IMG/VR virus record: IMGVR_UViG_3300025030_000224
Span: 1 to 41,231 of that record
Reading direction: 5' to 3' (one strand)
DNA: 41,231 bases
Source: a virus
The notes under the pieces were generated by a model. It saw only the letters and a program-made list of their open reading frames with translations, made no database searches and was not told the origin of the DNA. Each line of letters begins with the position of its first letter. Within the stretch, counting starts at the first letter, position 1. Positions 13,708 through 21,141 of this stretch are shown here, piece after piece. The translations under genes were made by a program, and so were the position numbers.

Positions 13708-14298
13708 ATGGAGCAGGGCCACCTCGTCAAACTCTTCACCGCGGTTATCGTCGCCAACGAGCTCGACAACGATCTCGCCTACGCTCTCAAGTTCACCGAT
13801 CCGGACGGCGTTCGCAGCGGCAAGAGCGGCTACTCGTTTGCCGTCTGCCAGTTCGACATCGCCAATAACCCGGTAGCTGCTGCCTGTCTGAGGGCCTGCG
13901 GCTTCACTCCGGAGGAGATTGCCGGGCTCAAGGCCCAGTGCATCCCGGTCCGACCGCTGGAAGCTAAGCTCAGGAAAAATGCCGCCCTGGTCGAGAAATA
14001 CAGCTCGATCCAGCTGCGCGACTGCCTGACGCGTGCCACAGGCATCCTGCGCCGCCGCGGCATCAACGCTGCGGACGACACGGCACTGCTGGCGGTCGCG
14101 GACTATCACAACCAGTACTACCTCTCCGATATCGACCGTCCGGGTTATCTGGTCCACTACCTGGGCGAGCTGGTACAGCCGTTCACCGCCCAGGATGTGC
14201 TCGATTTCAAACTGGACCACACCCGCTACGGCAAGACTCACCCGGGGGATTGCCAGCGCCGCTACAACAACCTGATCGACATCGTAGCCAAGGGCTAA
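13708..14298 (+). CDS. Putative endolysin, lysozyme-like muramidase
   Basis: A 196-aa protein; start at 13708 behind AGGGGGAA. The pattern of a Glu in IVANELDNDL, then KSGYSFAVCQFDIANNPVAA, resembles the active-site region of lysozyme-like muramidases and lytic transglycosylases (a catalytic Glu followed by a GxSxGxxQxD-type strand). No signal peptide, so release would depend on the holin encoded next. It is the first gene of the late or lysis block. A different cell-wall hydrolase family cannot be excluded. Confidence 0.55.
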   Translation: MEQGHLVKLFTAVIVANELDNDLAYALKFTDPDGVRSGKSGYSFAVCQFDIANNPVAAACLRACGFTPEEIAGLKAQCIPVRPLEAKLRKNAALVEKYSSIQLRDCLTRATGILRRRGINAADDTALLAVADYHNQYYLSDIDRPGYLVHYLGELVQPFTAQDVLDFKLDHTRYGKTHPGDCQRRYNNLIDIVAKG

Positions 14299-14331
14299 GG
14301 CCCCACTTCTCACGGTCCAAGGAGGATCAAT

Positions 14332-14922
14332 ATGCGTTTAGGTCTGAGGTTGTTCACTGTCATGCTGGTTGCTGTTTCGTGCCTCTCGGCCGTCGCTGGG
14401 TTCGCTGCCGAGATGCTCCCGGCTCACCTGCCGTCGGAGCCGGTTTCCGCCGCTCCCGCAGCGCTTGAGACCTTTCTCCGGGATTCCCTCTTCCCGCTGC
14501 TCGGCGCGCTGCTCATGGGAGTCATCACCCCGCTGATCTACCGGGTCGCTGCCAAGCTCAAGCTCGACTCGTTGATGCAGAAGAACAACTGGCTGGAGCG
14601 CGCAGCCTTCCAGGGGATAGCCCTGGCAGAGGAACGCGCGGCCCAGCTGGCAGGCTCGAAGCTGGCCATCTCGGGGAACCAGAAGCTGGATGTTGCCATT
14701 GCTCACGTCCTGGGCGTCATGCCGAAGGTCAGCGCTGAGCAGGCCGATGCCATGGTGCATGCGCTGCTGGCTCAGATCCCCAGCTTGGGCGCGTCGGGCG
14801 AGAAAGCGGTGGCTTCTCCCGGGAGAGCCGCAGCTGCTCCTGCCATCAACTTTCTCCCTAGTGAGGCTCTGCTCTTCGATTCGGCGCCGCTTCCGGCCGC
14901 TCCCCCCGCAGCAGACCGGTGA
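14332..14922 (+). CDS. Holin-like membrane protein
   Basis: A 196-aa protein with an N-terminal signal-like hydrophobic stretch (residues ~5-25, ending AGFAAE) and a second membrane segment (DSLFPLLGALLMGVITPLIY, ~50-70). The following helical region (WLERAAFQGIALAEERAAQL, and DAMVHALLAQIPSL) resembles phage LLH-type holins of superfamily 6. The C-terminus is Pro/Ala-rich. Position right after the endolysin supports a holin role: pore formation that releases the endolysin. AAGGAGGATCA precedes the start. Confidence 0.6.
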   Translation: MRLGLRLFTVMLVAVSCLSAVAGFAAEMLPAHLPSEPVSAAPAALETFLRDSLFPLLGALLMGVITPLIYRVAAKLKLDSLMQKNNWLERAAFQGIALAEERAAQLAGSKLAISGNQKLDVAIAHVLGVMPKVSAEQADAMVHALLAQIPSLGASGEKAVASPGRAAAAPAINFLPSEALLFDSAPLPAAPPAADR

Positions 14923-15140
14923 CAGCCTCTCTTGCCACCTCGATCCTGTCGCTTCTGGCCTACCTGCTCCCGATCATCATCGAGGGGGTCAAGGCGTACC
15001 AGGAGCGGCAGAAAGGAGCGAACCATGAAGCGAATATCCAGAACTACCGCAAAGCGCTTGGCAAGGGAGATCCTGCAGCTCTCGCTGCTTATCACGCTGA
15101 TCAGCACGATCGGGTGCGCGCGGCGCTTGGTGGTGGTTGA
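14919..15140 (+). CDS. Small membrane protein, spanin-like inner partner
   Basis: A 73-aa protein with a GTG start overlapping the holin-like stop. An N-terminal membrane span (ILSLLAYLLPIIIEGVKAY) is followed by a charged periplasmic-type helix. The lipoprotein gene at 15025 starts inside it in another frame, as in Rz/Rz1 lysis pairs. It is much shorter than a typical i-spanin (~150 aa), so the assignment is tentative; a second small holin is the alternative. Confidence 0.45.
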   Translation: MTASLATSILSLLAYLLPIIIEGVKAYQERQKGANHEANIQNYRKALGKGDPAALAAYHADQHDRVRAALGGG

Positions 15141-15243
15141 TGGCGGGGCCACGGTCTCTATAAAAAAAAGCGACCTGGACGTGCTGCATTCGGATAACGA
15201 AAACCTTTTGAACGCGCTGGAGGAATGCCGCGGTGGCAGATGA
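15025..15243 (+). CDS. Overlapping small lipoprotein, o-spanin-like
   Basis: A 72-aa protein nested out of frame in the 3' half of the previous gene, with an AAAGGAG site before its ATG. It has an Arg/Lys-rich N-terminus, a hydrophobic core and a lipobox (STIGC), giving a ~40-aa mature lipoprotein that ends in a short helix (VLHSDNENLLNALEECRGG). Small outer-membrane lipoproteins embedded in an inner-membrane gene are typical of spanin pairs that fuse the two membranes during lysis. Its stop overlaps the next start. Confidence 0.55.
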   Translation: MKRISRTTAKRLAREILQLSLLITLISTIGCARRLVVVDGGATVSIKKSDLDVLHSDNENLLNALEECRGGR

Positions 15244-15451
15244 GATAGACATGGCGCAGGAGAGTTACGAGCGCATCCTGACCAGCGCGTTGGCGCAGCG
15301 GCTGAACTATCAGCCTGCCGGTGAGAGCTTGTCTCACTGCAACGAATGCGGGGAAGAGATACCCGAGGCGAGGCGCAAGGCGTCGGCAGGCTGCACCAGG
15401 TGCGTAAAGTGCCAAGAATCGTTTGAACTTCTAACCTACTGGAGGAGCTAG
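15233..15451 (+). CDS. TraR/DksA-type zinc-finger protein
   Basis: A 72-aa protein with a GTG start behind GGAGG. A helical N-terminus (MAQESYERILTSALAQRLNY) is followed by a C4 zinc finger CNECGEEIPEARRK...CTRCVKCQ, the signature of the DksA/TraR family. Such short phage proteins bind the secondary channel of RNA polymerase and alter promoter choice. Located in the lysis block, it may adjust host or late transcription; this is inferred. Confidence 0.75.
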   Translation: MADEIDMAQESYERILTSALAQRLNYQPAGESLSHCNECGEEIPEARRKASAGCTRCVKCQESFELLTYWRS

Positions 15452-15789
15452 TGACACCTGATCAGATCGCAGCCTTGACGGCAATATCGGCCATCATGGC
15501 CAAGGTAGGTACTTGGCCCATCGGCTCCATCGTTACGGCCATCGTGTTCGGCCCCTGGGTGGTCATGGGGCTACTCTCCCGGAGCATGGAGAAACGTCAC
15601 GAAGCTGCCCTCAAGATGTACGAGGAGAACGTCAAGCTGGTGATCAACTACGAGAAGGTGGCGGAGGGGTTACAAGACATCATCATACTCTCCACCCAGA
15701 CCATGACCCAGGTGAGAGAGCGTATCGACGCCAACCTCTTCTGCCCGATCATGCGGAAGGATAAAAAAGTGGAGATCCACCCATCATGA
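15451..15789 (+). CDS. Small membrane protein, possible second holin
   Basis: A 112-aa protein starting with GTG at 15451, overlapping the previous stop by one base. One strong membrane segment (PIGSIVTAIVFGPWVVMGLL, residues ~23-42) is followed by a charged coiled-coil-like tail (MEKRHEAALKMYEENVKLVI). Membrane proteins of this size and place in Mu-like phages are often holins or lysis accessory proteins. The next gene shares four bases with it (ATGA). Confidence 0.5.
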   Translation: MTPDQIAALTAISAIMAKVGTWPIGSIVTAIVFGPWVVMGLLSRSMEKRHEAALKMYEENVKLVINYEKVAEGLQDIIILSTQTMTQVRERIDANLFCPIMRKDKKVEIHPS

Positions 15790-16037
15790 GTCTAAACCTC
15801 GAACGCGCCGCTATGCGGGGCAAACTGGCTGAAGCGCAGGATAACCAGCGCAAACTGCTCCTCAAGGCAGAAGGCCTCTGCACTTCTATCCGGCGGGGGC
15901 TCAACACGGCTTTGACGCCCTTCAATGAAATGGAGATCCCGCAGGTGGCCAGTCAGATGGACGACCTGGTCATGGCATGGGTCGAGCTGCAGAAGACGCA
16001 GAGCGACATGAACCGGCTTGAGCGGGAGCTGCGCTGA
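15786..16037 (+). CDS. Small helical protein before terminase genes
   Basis: An 83-aa all-helical protein (MSLNLERAAMRGKLAEAQDN, and DLVMAWVELQKTQSDMNRLE). Mu-like phages carry one or two such small proteins between the lysis genes and the small terminase subunit (compare Mu gp25/gp26); exact function is not known. Starts and stops overlap its neighbours by a few bases, so translation is likely coupled. Confidence 0.55.
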   Translation: MSLNLERAAMRGKLAEAQDNQRKLLLKAEGLCTSIRRGLNTALTPFNEMEIPQVASQMDDLVMAWVELQKTQSDMNRLERELR

Positions 16038-16531
16038 TGTGTGCGGTCAAGGGGGACAGAAGCCGGCTGGAGCCGGTGGCGCGGATGCTCTTCGTTGAGC
16101 AGGGGCGGACTCTGACCGATATCGAGGAAACGCTCGGGGTGTCGCGCCAGACGCTTTCCGAGTGGAAGGCGCGCACCAGGACCTACGGCGAAGAACTCGA
16201 CGAATGGGACAAGGCGCGCGCTGCCAAGGAAGGGTACGAGGCGCATCTGCTGGAGGTGCGCAATGCGATCATGGAGCAGATCAAGGCGGCTCCCCTTCAG
16301 GCGCTTTCCTACCTCGACTCTCTTTCCAAGGTGGAGGCGATCCTGGACAAGCGGTCCCGCAATGCCCGGGAGGCCGCCGAGCGGATCGCGCAGCAGAAGG
16401 GGGAGATGTTCCTTGCCTTCGTGCGGGACCTGATCGAGTTCGGCAACAAGGTCGATCCGGAAATGACCCGTGTGGTGGAAAACAATTTTGACGACCTGAT
16501 CCAGTGGGGCCGGGAGAAGTATGCAGCTTAG
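16037..16531 (+). CDS. Small terminase subunit (Mu gp27-like, DUF1804)
   Basis: A 164-aa protein with an N-terminal helix-turn-helix (LTDIEETLGVSRQTLSEWKA) followed by long helices (AHLLEVRNAIMEQIKAAPLQ, AILDKRSRNAREAAERIAQQ). This is the layout of DUF1804, the small terminase of Mu-like phages that recognises packaging DNA and regulates the large subunit. It overlaps the large subunit gene by 11 bases. Confidence 0.75.
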   Translation: MCAVKGDRSRLEPVARMLFVEQGRTLTDIEETLGVSRQTLSEWKARTRTYGEELDEWDKARAAKEGYEAHLLEVRNAIMEQIKAAPLQALSYLDSLSKVEAILDKRSRNAREAAERIAQQKGEMFLAFVRDLIEFGNKVDPEMTRVVENNFDDLIQWGREKYAA

Positions 16532-18224
16532 CGCGGCGAAAAGGAGGCTGTTCGACAAGGAAGTGGAGGCATTGCGTCAGGTGATCCAGGCGTCGGCCCG
16601 TCCCTTCCCGGACGATAAGGCGGCTCAGAAGATACGCAAGGCACGCGCCGAGCGAGACCTGGACTTCTTTAACCGCACCTACTTCCCGCACTACTTCAGT
16701 AAGCCGTCCAGCAGCCTGCATAAGTACTTTGCCGATCGCTTCCTGATGTTGATCAATAAGGCGGTCGAGACTGGCCAGGGAGACAAAGAAGCAAACGCCG
16801 CGCCGCGAGGCAACGCTAAAAGTACTGCCGGTACGTTTGGCTTGCCGCTCTGGGTTGCCGCTTTCAAGAAAAGGAAATATCCGCTACTGGTCTCGGAAAC
16901 TCGGGATCAGGCAGAGAGCTTTCTTAGCTTCATCACGATCGAACTGGAGACGAACGAAAGGTTAGCCCAGGACTTTCCGGATCTGGTCGGAGAGGGGCCT
17001 GTCTGGCGAACGGGCAAGATCATCACCAGAAACGGCATCAAGATTGAGGCTGCTGGTGCATCGCAAAAACTAAGGGGCCGCCGTCACGGCCACTGCCGCC
17101 CCGACCTGGTTATCGTCGACGACTTGGAAAACGATGAATCTGTCGAGAGTCCGGAGCAGCGCCGGAAGCTGGAGAACTGGTTCTTCAAGGCGCTGATGAA
17201 GATCGGACAGCCGGACACCGTGTTCATCGTGGTCGGAACCATCCTGCACTACGATTCGCTGCTCTCCCGTCTCCTGGTCAAGCCGGGCTGGAAGGGACGG
17301 AAGTGGAAGGCGGTCATCAAGTGGTCGCCTGCCGTGAAGCTCTGGGAGCGCTGGGAGCAGCTTTATGCCGACATCACGGTCGGCAAGGAAGAGGCGGAGC
17401 TCGCGGCCGACAACTACTTCGCCGCGAACGAGCGCGAGATGCTGGCCGGGACGGAAGTGCTCTGGCAGGAGATGGAGCCCTACTACTACCTGATGAAGAT
17501 GCGGGTGTCGGACGGCCCGGCCTACTTCGAGAGCGAGAAGCAGAACGAGCCGATCAATCCCGAGGATGCCATCTTCCTCGAGGAGTGGATCCAGTACTAC
17601 GACGATGAGGATGTCGACCTGGAGGGACTCAAGCACGCCGGGTCCTGCGACCCGTCCCTGGGGGGCAAGTCGAAGCACGCGGACCCCTCGGCGATCCTGG
17701 GCGGCAGGATGAAGGGCGGCGTGATCTACCTGACCGTAGCCGACATCGAGAAGCGCCACCCGGACCGGATCATGACCGACATCCTCACCTATCACGAGCG
17801 CGATCGCTTCGACGAGCTGGCGATGGAGGAGATCCAGTTCCAGGAGTTCTTCTCCAAGAGCTTCCAGTCTCAGGCCCACGCCAAGGGGCTCACCATCAAC
17901 ATCAAATCGGTGAAGCCGACCACGGACAAGGATCTGCGCATCATCACCCTGCAGCCCTGGATAAAAAACGGCTGGATCAAGTTCCGCCGGCACGGCATGG
18001 GCGAGCTGATCCGGCAGCTGATCTACTACCGCCCCAAAGGGAAAGGCGGGCATGACGACGGGCCGGACGCCTTGGACATGCTGAAGAACCTCCTGGAGGG
18101 AGGGCTGATCGTGGCGGCTTGCGCCAAGCCCAGGGATGAGGACAAGGAAGAGCGCCGCGAGGGGCTCATGGGGCGGATGACCAAAGGCATGGGCGGAATG
18201 TTCGGACGAAGGAGAGCAGCGTAA
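16521..18224 (+). CDS. Large terminase subunit
   Basis: A 567-aa packaging motor. The ATPase domain has a Walker A-like APRGNAKST (94-102) and Walker B LVIVDDLEND (196-205). The C-terminal nuclease domain shows acidic residues in GSCDPSLGG (~375) and DDGPDALDML (near 520). TerL pumps phage DNA into proheads and, in Mu-like phages, cuts headful from host-flanked genomes. Size and order (small terminase, TerL, portal, MuF-like) match Mu and D3112-type phages. Confidence 0.9.
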   Translation: MQLSAAKRRLFDKEVEALRQVIQASARPFPDDKAAQKIRKARAERDLDFFNRTYFPHYFSKPSSSLHKYFADRFLMLINKAVETGQGDKEANAAPRGNAKSTAGTFGLPLWVAAFKKRKYPLLVSETRDQAESFLSFITIELETNERLAQDFPDLVGEGPVWRTGKIITRNGIKIEAAGASQKLRGRRHGHCRPDLVIVDDLENDESVESPEQRRKLENWFFKALMKIGQPDTVFIVVGTILHYDSLLSRLLVKPGWKGRKWKAVIKWSPAVKLWERWEQLYADITVGKEEAELAADNYFAANEREMLAGTEVLWQEMEPYYYLMKMRVSDGPAYFESEKQNEPINPEDAIFLEEWIQYYDDEDVDLEGLKHAGSCDPSLGGKSKHADPSAILGGRMKGGVIYLTVADIEKRHPDRIMTDILTYHERDRFDELAMEEIQFQEFFSKSFQSQAHAKGLTINIKSVKPTTDKDLRIITLQPWIKNGWIKFRRHGMGELIRQLIYYRPKGKGGHDDGPDALDMLKNLLEGGLIVAACAKPRDEDKEERREGLMGRMTKGMGGMFGRRRAA

Positions 18225-19649
18225 ATGGGCATCAAGACTTGGGTGGTAGAGCACATTTTCGGTGCGGTCATAGAACAGAAGGTCCAGGAGCGTTTGCCGG
18301 CGGCATCTGCCGGGACCGAAACGGACATGAAGTGGCGCCGCCTGTCGGGTAACAGCGTCCGCGAGCTTCCGATCGCCGCGTGGGCCCGCCAGTGCGAGGT
18401 CTGCTACTGGCTCTGGAAGCTGAACCCTTTGGGCAACTGGCTGATAGAAACGCTGACCGCTTTCGTGGCCGGCCAGGGCTTTACCTTCACGGCTGAAAAC
18501 GATGATGTCAAGGAACTGATCCAGTCCTTCTGGGATGACCCGATCAACAACCTGGACCTGAAGCTGGAGGATAAGGTCCGCGAGCTGGGAATCTTCGGGG
18601 TGCAGTGCTGGCCGGTATATCGAGCCGAGCAGACCGGCCGGATCCGGCTCGGCATGATCGACCCGGCGCAGATTCAGCAGATCTACACCGACCCGCAGAA
18701 CGCGGAGCTGCAGATCGGGGTGAAGATCGCCAACCTGCACAACGGCACCTGCCGGCTTCTGAAGACGATCCTCGAGGCGGAGTCCGACTCGGTGATGAGC
18801 GACGATGCGCGGGAGCTGCGCGACACCTTCGTCGACGGCGAGTGTTTCCTCTTCTCCATCAACCGGGTCAGTAACGACCCCTGGGGGACTTCGGATCTCT
18901 TCGTCCTCGCGGACTGGCTCGATGAGTACGAGGACTTCATCTACAACTACTCCGAAAAGGCCCGCAAGCAGAACTCTTTCATCTGGGACGTGACGGTGGA
19001 CGGCGCCGATGAAAAGCTCTGCCAGGAAATCGCCGAGCAGTACCCGAAGCAGGGCGATGCAGCGATCCGGGTCCATAACGAGAAGATGAAGTGGGAGGCT
19101 AAGGCTCCGAACCTGCTGGCCATGGAGATCAAGGAGAGCGCTGCGGTTTTCCGCAACCACATCCTGGGGAACAAATCGATTCCCGAGCAGTGGTACGGCG
19201 GCGGCGGTAACGTGAACCGCGCCACGGCTTCGGAGAGCAACGAGCCGATCCTGGCGTTCATCCGCAGCCGGCAGAACCGGGTCAAGTGGATCTTGAAGTC
19301 GATCATCACCTACGTGATCCAGAGCGCCCTCGATGCGCGCTACCTGACCGTGCCGGAGGATGAGGCGTTCAAGTTCGCGATCCAGATGCCGGAGGCGACC
19401 AACAAGGACCTGACCAAGCTCTCCACGGCAGTGCGGGACATTGTCACCTCGCTGGCTGCAGCGCAGATGAACGGCTGGGTCGACAAGTCGCAGGCGATCA
19501 AGATCTTCGCCTTCGTGATCGCTCTGATCGGGTTCGAAATCGACACCGATGCGGTGCCTGACGAGGAGACCGGCGGGGAGGATTACCCGAACGGCAAGAA
19601 TGGGCCAAAAGTGAGTCCGGCACCCAAGGGTGCGGCAACGGGCCTCTGA
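18225..19649 (+). CDS. Portal protein
   Basis: A 474-aa protein starting directly after the TerL stop. It has portal-like features: N-terminal WRRLSGNSVRELPIAAWARQ, central LNPLGNWLIETLTAFVAGQG and YEDFIYNYSEKARKQNSF, then a stem and crown region with NRVKWILKSIITYVIQSALD. Portals form the dodecameric ring at one capsid vertex through which DNA passes and to which the terminase and tail attach. The C-terminus is Pro/Lys-rich and probably disordered. Position between TerL and the MuF-like gene supports the call. Confidence 0.85.
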   Translation: MGIKTWVVEHIFGAVIEQKVQERLPAASAGTETDMKWRRLSGNSVRELPIAAWARQCEVCYWLWKLNPLGNWLIETLTAFVAGQGFTFTAENDDVKELIQSFWDDPINNLDLKLEDKVRELGIFGVQCWPVYRAEQTGRIRLGMIDPAQIQQIYTDPQNAELQIGVKIANLHNGTCRLLKTILEAESDSVMSDDARELRDTFVDGECFLFSINRVSNDPWGTSDLFVLADWLDEYEDFIYNYSEKARKQNSFIWDVTVDGADEKLCQEIAEQYPKQGDAAIRVHNEKMKWEAKAPNLLAMEIKESAAVFRNHILGNKSIPEQWYGGGGNVNRATASESNEPILAFIRSRQNRVKWILKSIITYVIQSALDARYLTVPEDEAFKFAIQMPEATNKDLTKLSTAVRDIVTSLAAAQMNGWVDKSQAIKIFAFVIALIGFEIDTDAVPDEETGGEDYPNGKNGPKVSPAPKGAATGL

Positions 19650-19722
19650 AACCGTTGACACCCTGTTATAAACACGATTTCGCCGGTCCTACCACATGTG
19701 GCAACTGCAGCACGGGGAAAAT

Positions 19723-20613
19723 ATGGCACTGGAAGTCACCACGAAAATAAAAGAGCTTCTGTCGGCGCGGGACGCGAAGATCCTGTCCGGGGTGCAATAC
19801 GTCCAGGGAGTCCTCGATGAGTTGCAGAAGGAGATCCTCGCGGAGCTGGTTTCCATGCCTGCCGACAGCTACAGCGCCTTCTACCTGCGCCAGTCCCTGG
19901 CCAGCATCGAGCGCCACCTTGCCAGCTTCGAATCGGCGGCGCAGCGGGAACTCTCGGACGGCATTTCCGCCACCTGGGGGATGGGATCTGATTTGCTGCC
20001 TGCCGCGGCGCAGATCGCCGGGGAGACCGGCCTGTACTTCGGCACGGCTCACCTCTCCGGGAATGTGGTCGAGACTTTGAAGGAATTCACCTTCGGCAGG
20101 ATCAGCAATCTTTCCAGGGAAGCCTTTACCAGGATCAAGGGCGAGTTGACCATGGGGATACTCGGGCAGAAGACGCCGGCACAGGTTGCGGCGGAGATCG
20201 CGGGGAACCTGTCGGGGCCGAGCATCTTCAAGACGATCGGCGAGCGTGCCGAGGTCATCACCGGGCTTGAGATGGGGCGGGCCTTTTCCATCGCTACCGA
20301 GAGGAGCATCGCGGCCGCTGAGAGCGATCTCCCGGGACTGCAGCGGCTGTGGCTGCATGCGGGCCACCCGAAGACGCCCAGGGTGCCTCATCTGATGATG
20401 CATGGCCAGCACCGTAAGGTAGGCACCCCGTTTTATCGGACCAGCGCCGGCGAGCCGGTGATGTACCCCCGGGATCCGCAGGCACCCATCAAGGAGGTGA
20501 TCCGCTGCGGCTGCACCCATGTTCCTTATATGGAGCGCTGGGGGAGCGCGGAAGATTTCGCGGCAAGCTGGGACCAGAAGCAGTACCAGGTGAACATGAA
20601 AAAGGCGGCGTAG
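19723..20613 (+). CDS. MuF-like minor head protein
   Basis: A 296-aa protein; the ATG at 19723 is preferred to one 27 bases upstream because a GGGGA site precedes it. The N-terminal ~150 residues are helical; the C-terminal domain holds the MuF hallmark: HPKTPRVPHLMMHGQHRKVG, then a PRD..AP stretch and VIRCGCTHVPYMERW. MuF proteins sit inside the head near the portal and help head morphogenesis, sometimes being injected. It follows the portal as in Mu (gpF, gp30). Confidence 0.85.
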   Translation: MALEVTTKIKELLSARDAKILSGVQYVQGVLDELQKEILAELVSMPADSYSAFYLRQSLASIERHLASFESAAQRELSDGISATWGMGSDLLPAAAQIAGETGLYFGTAHLSGNVVETLKEFTFGRISNLSREAFTRIKGELTMGILGQKTPAQVAAEIAGNLSGPSIFKTIGERAEVITGLEMGRAFSIATERSIAAAESDLPGLQRLWLHAGHPKTPRVPHLMMHGQHRKVGTPFYRTSAGEPVMYPRDPQAPIKEVIRCGCTHVPYMERWGSAEDFAASWDQKQYQVNMKKAA

Positions 20614-20632
20614 CTCAAAAAGGAGGCCACGA

Positions 20633-21127
20633 GTGGCAAACAAAAATGTAGGGGCTGGAATCAGCGAAGACCGGGCAAGGGAACTGATCACGGAGGCGAT
20701 CCTGGGGCTGGCGACCGAGAAGAATGTCGTGCTGCTGATCGGCGCGGCAACCGAGGGGATCGGCAAAGAGCTGGCCCTGAAGCTTGCCGGGCTGGTGACC
20801 GAGGAACGGGTGATCGAGCTTTTGCAGGGGGCCGTGACCGAGGACCAGGTACGGCAGATGATCGGGGATGAGTTCTTCCCCCAGGGGCGGCTGGTACTAC
20901 TCGGGGATGATAACGAGGAGGGGGCGTTCGATCCGGCCTGGCTTGCTGGGCTGGGTTTCAAGGGGGCGAAGAAGGGGGGCAAAGCGGAGCCTGGTCAAAG
21001 GCGGCGCAACATCCCTTTCATCCGGCCGCTGACGCCGGAGGATGTGCTCTCCTTCCGGGAAACCGAGACCACCGTGCGAATCGTCGCTGCGGACGGCCAG
21101 TGCCACACGGTGCAGAAGAAGAACTAA
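20633..21127 (+). CDS. Head-block protein, unknown
   Basis: A 164-aa protein with a GTG start behind AGGAGG. The N-terminal ~80 residues are helical and acidic (DRARELITEAILGLATEKNV, EERVIELLQGAVTEDQVRQM); the C-terminal ~60 residues are basic then end in FRETETTVRIVAADGQCHTV. It lies between MuF and the protease/capsid gene, where scaffold-like or head-completion proteins are found. No family recognised. Confidence 0.55.
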   Translation: MANKNVGAGISEDRARELITEAILGLATEKNVVLLIGAATEGIGKELALKLAGLVTEERVIELLQGAVTEDQVRQMIGDEFFPQGRLVLLGDDNEEGAFDPAWLAGLGFKGAKKGGKAEPGQRRRNIPFIRPLTPEDVLSFRETETTVRIVAADGQCHTVQKKN

Positions 21128-21141
21128 GGCGGGGGTGACCG

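Noticed and set aside
17070-19661. 863-aa leftward open frame opposite TerL and portal
   Set aside because: Shadow of GC-rich codons; composition is His/Leu/Arg/Asp-rich as expected for antisense, and the + strand genes have clear family motifs.
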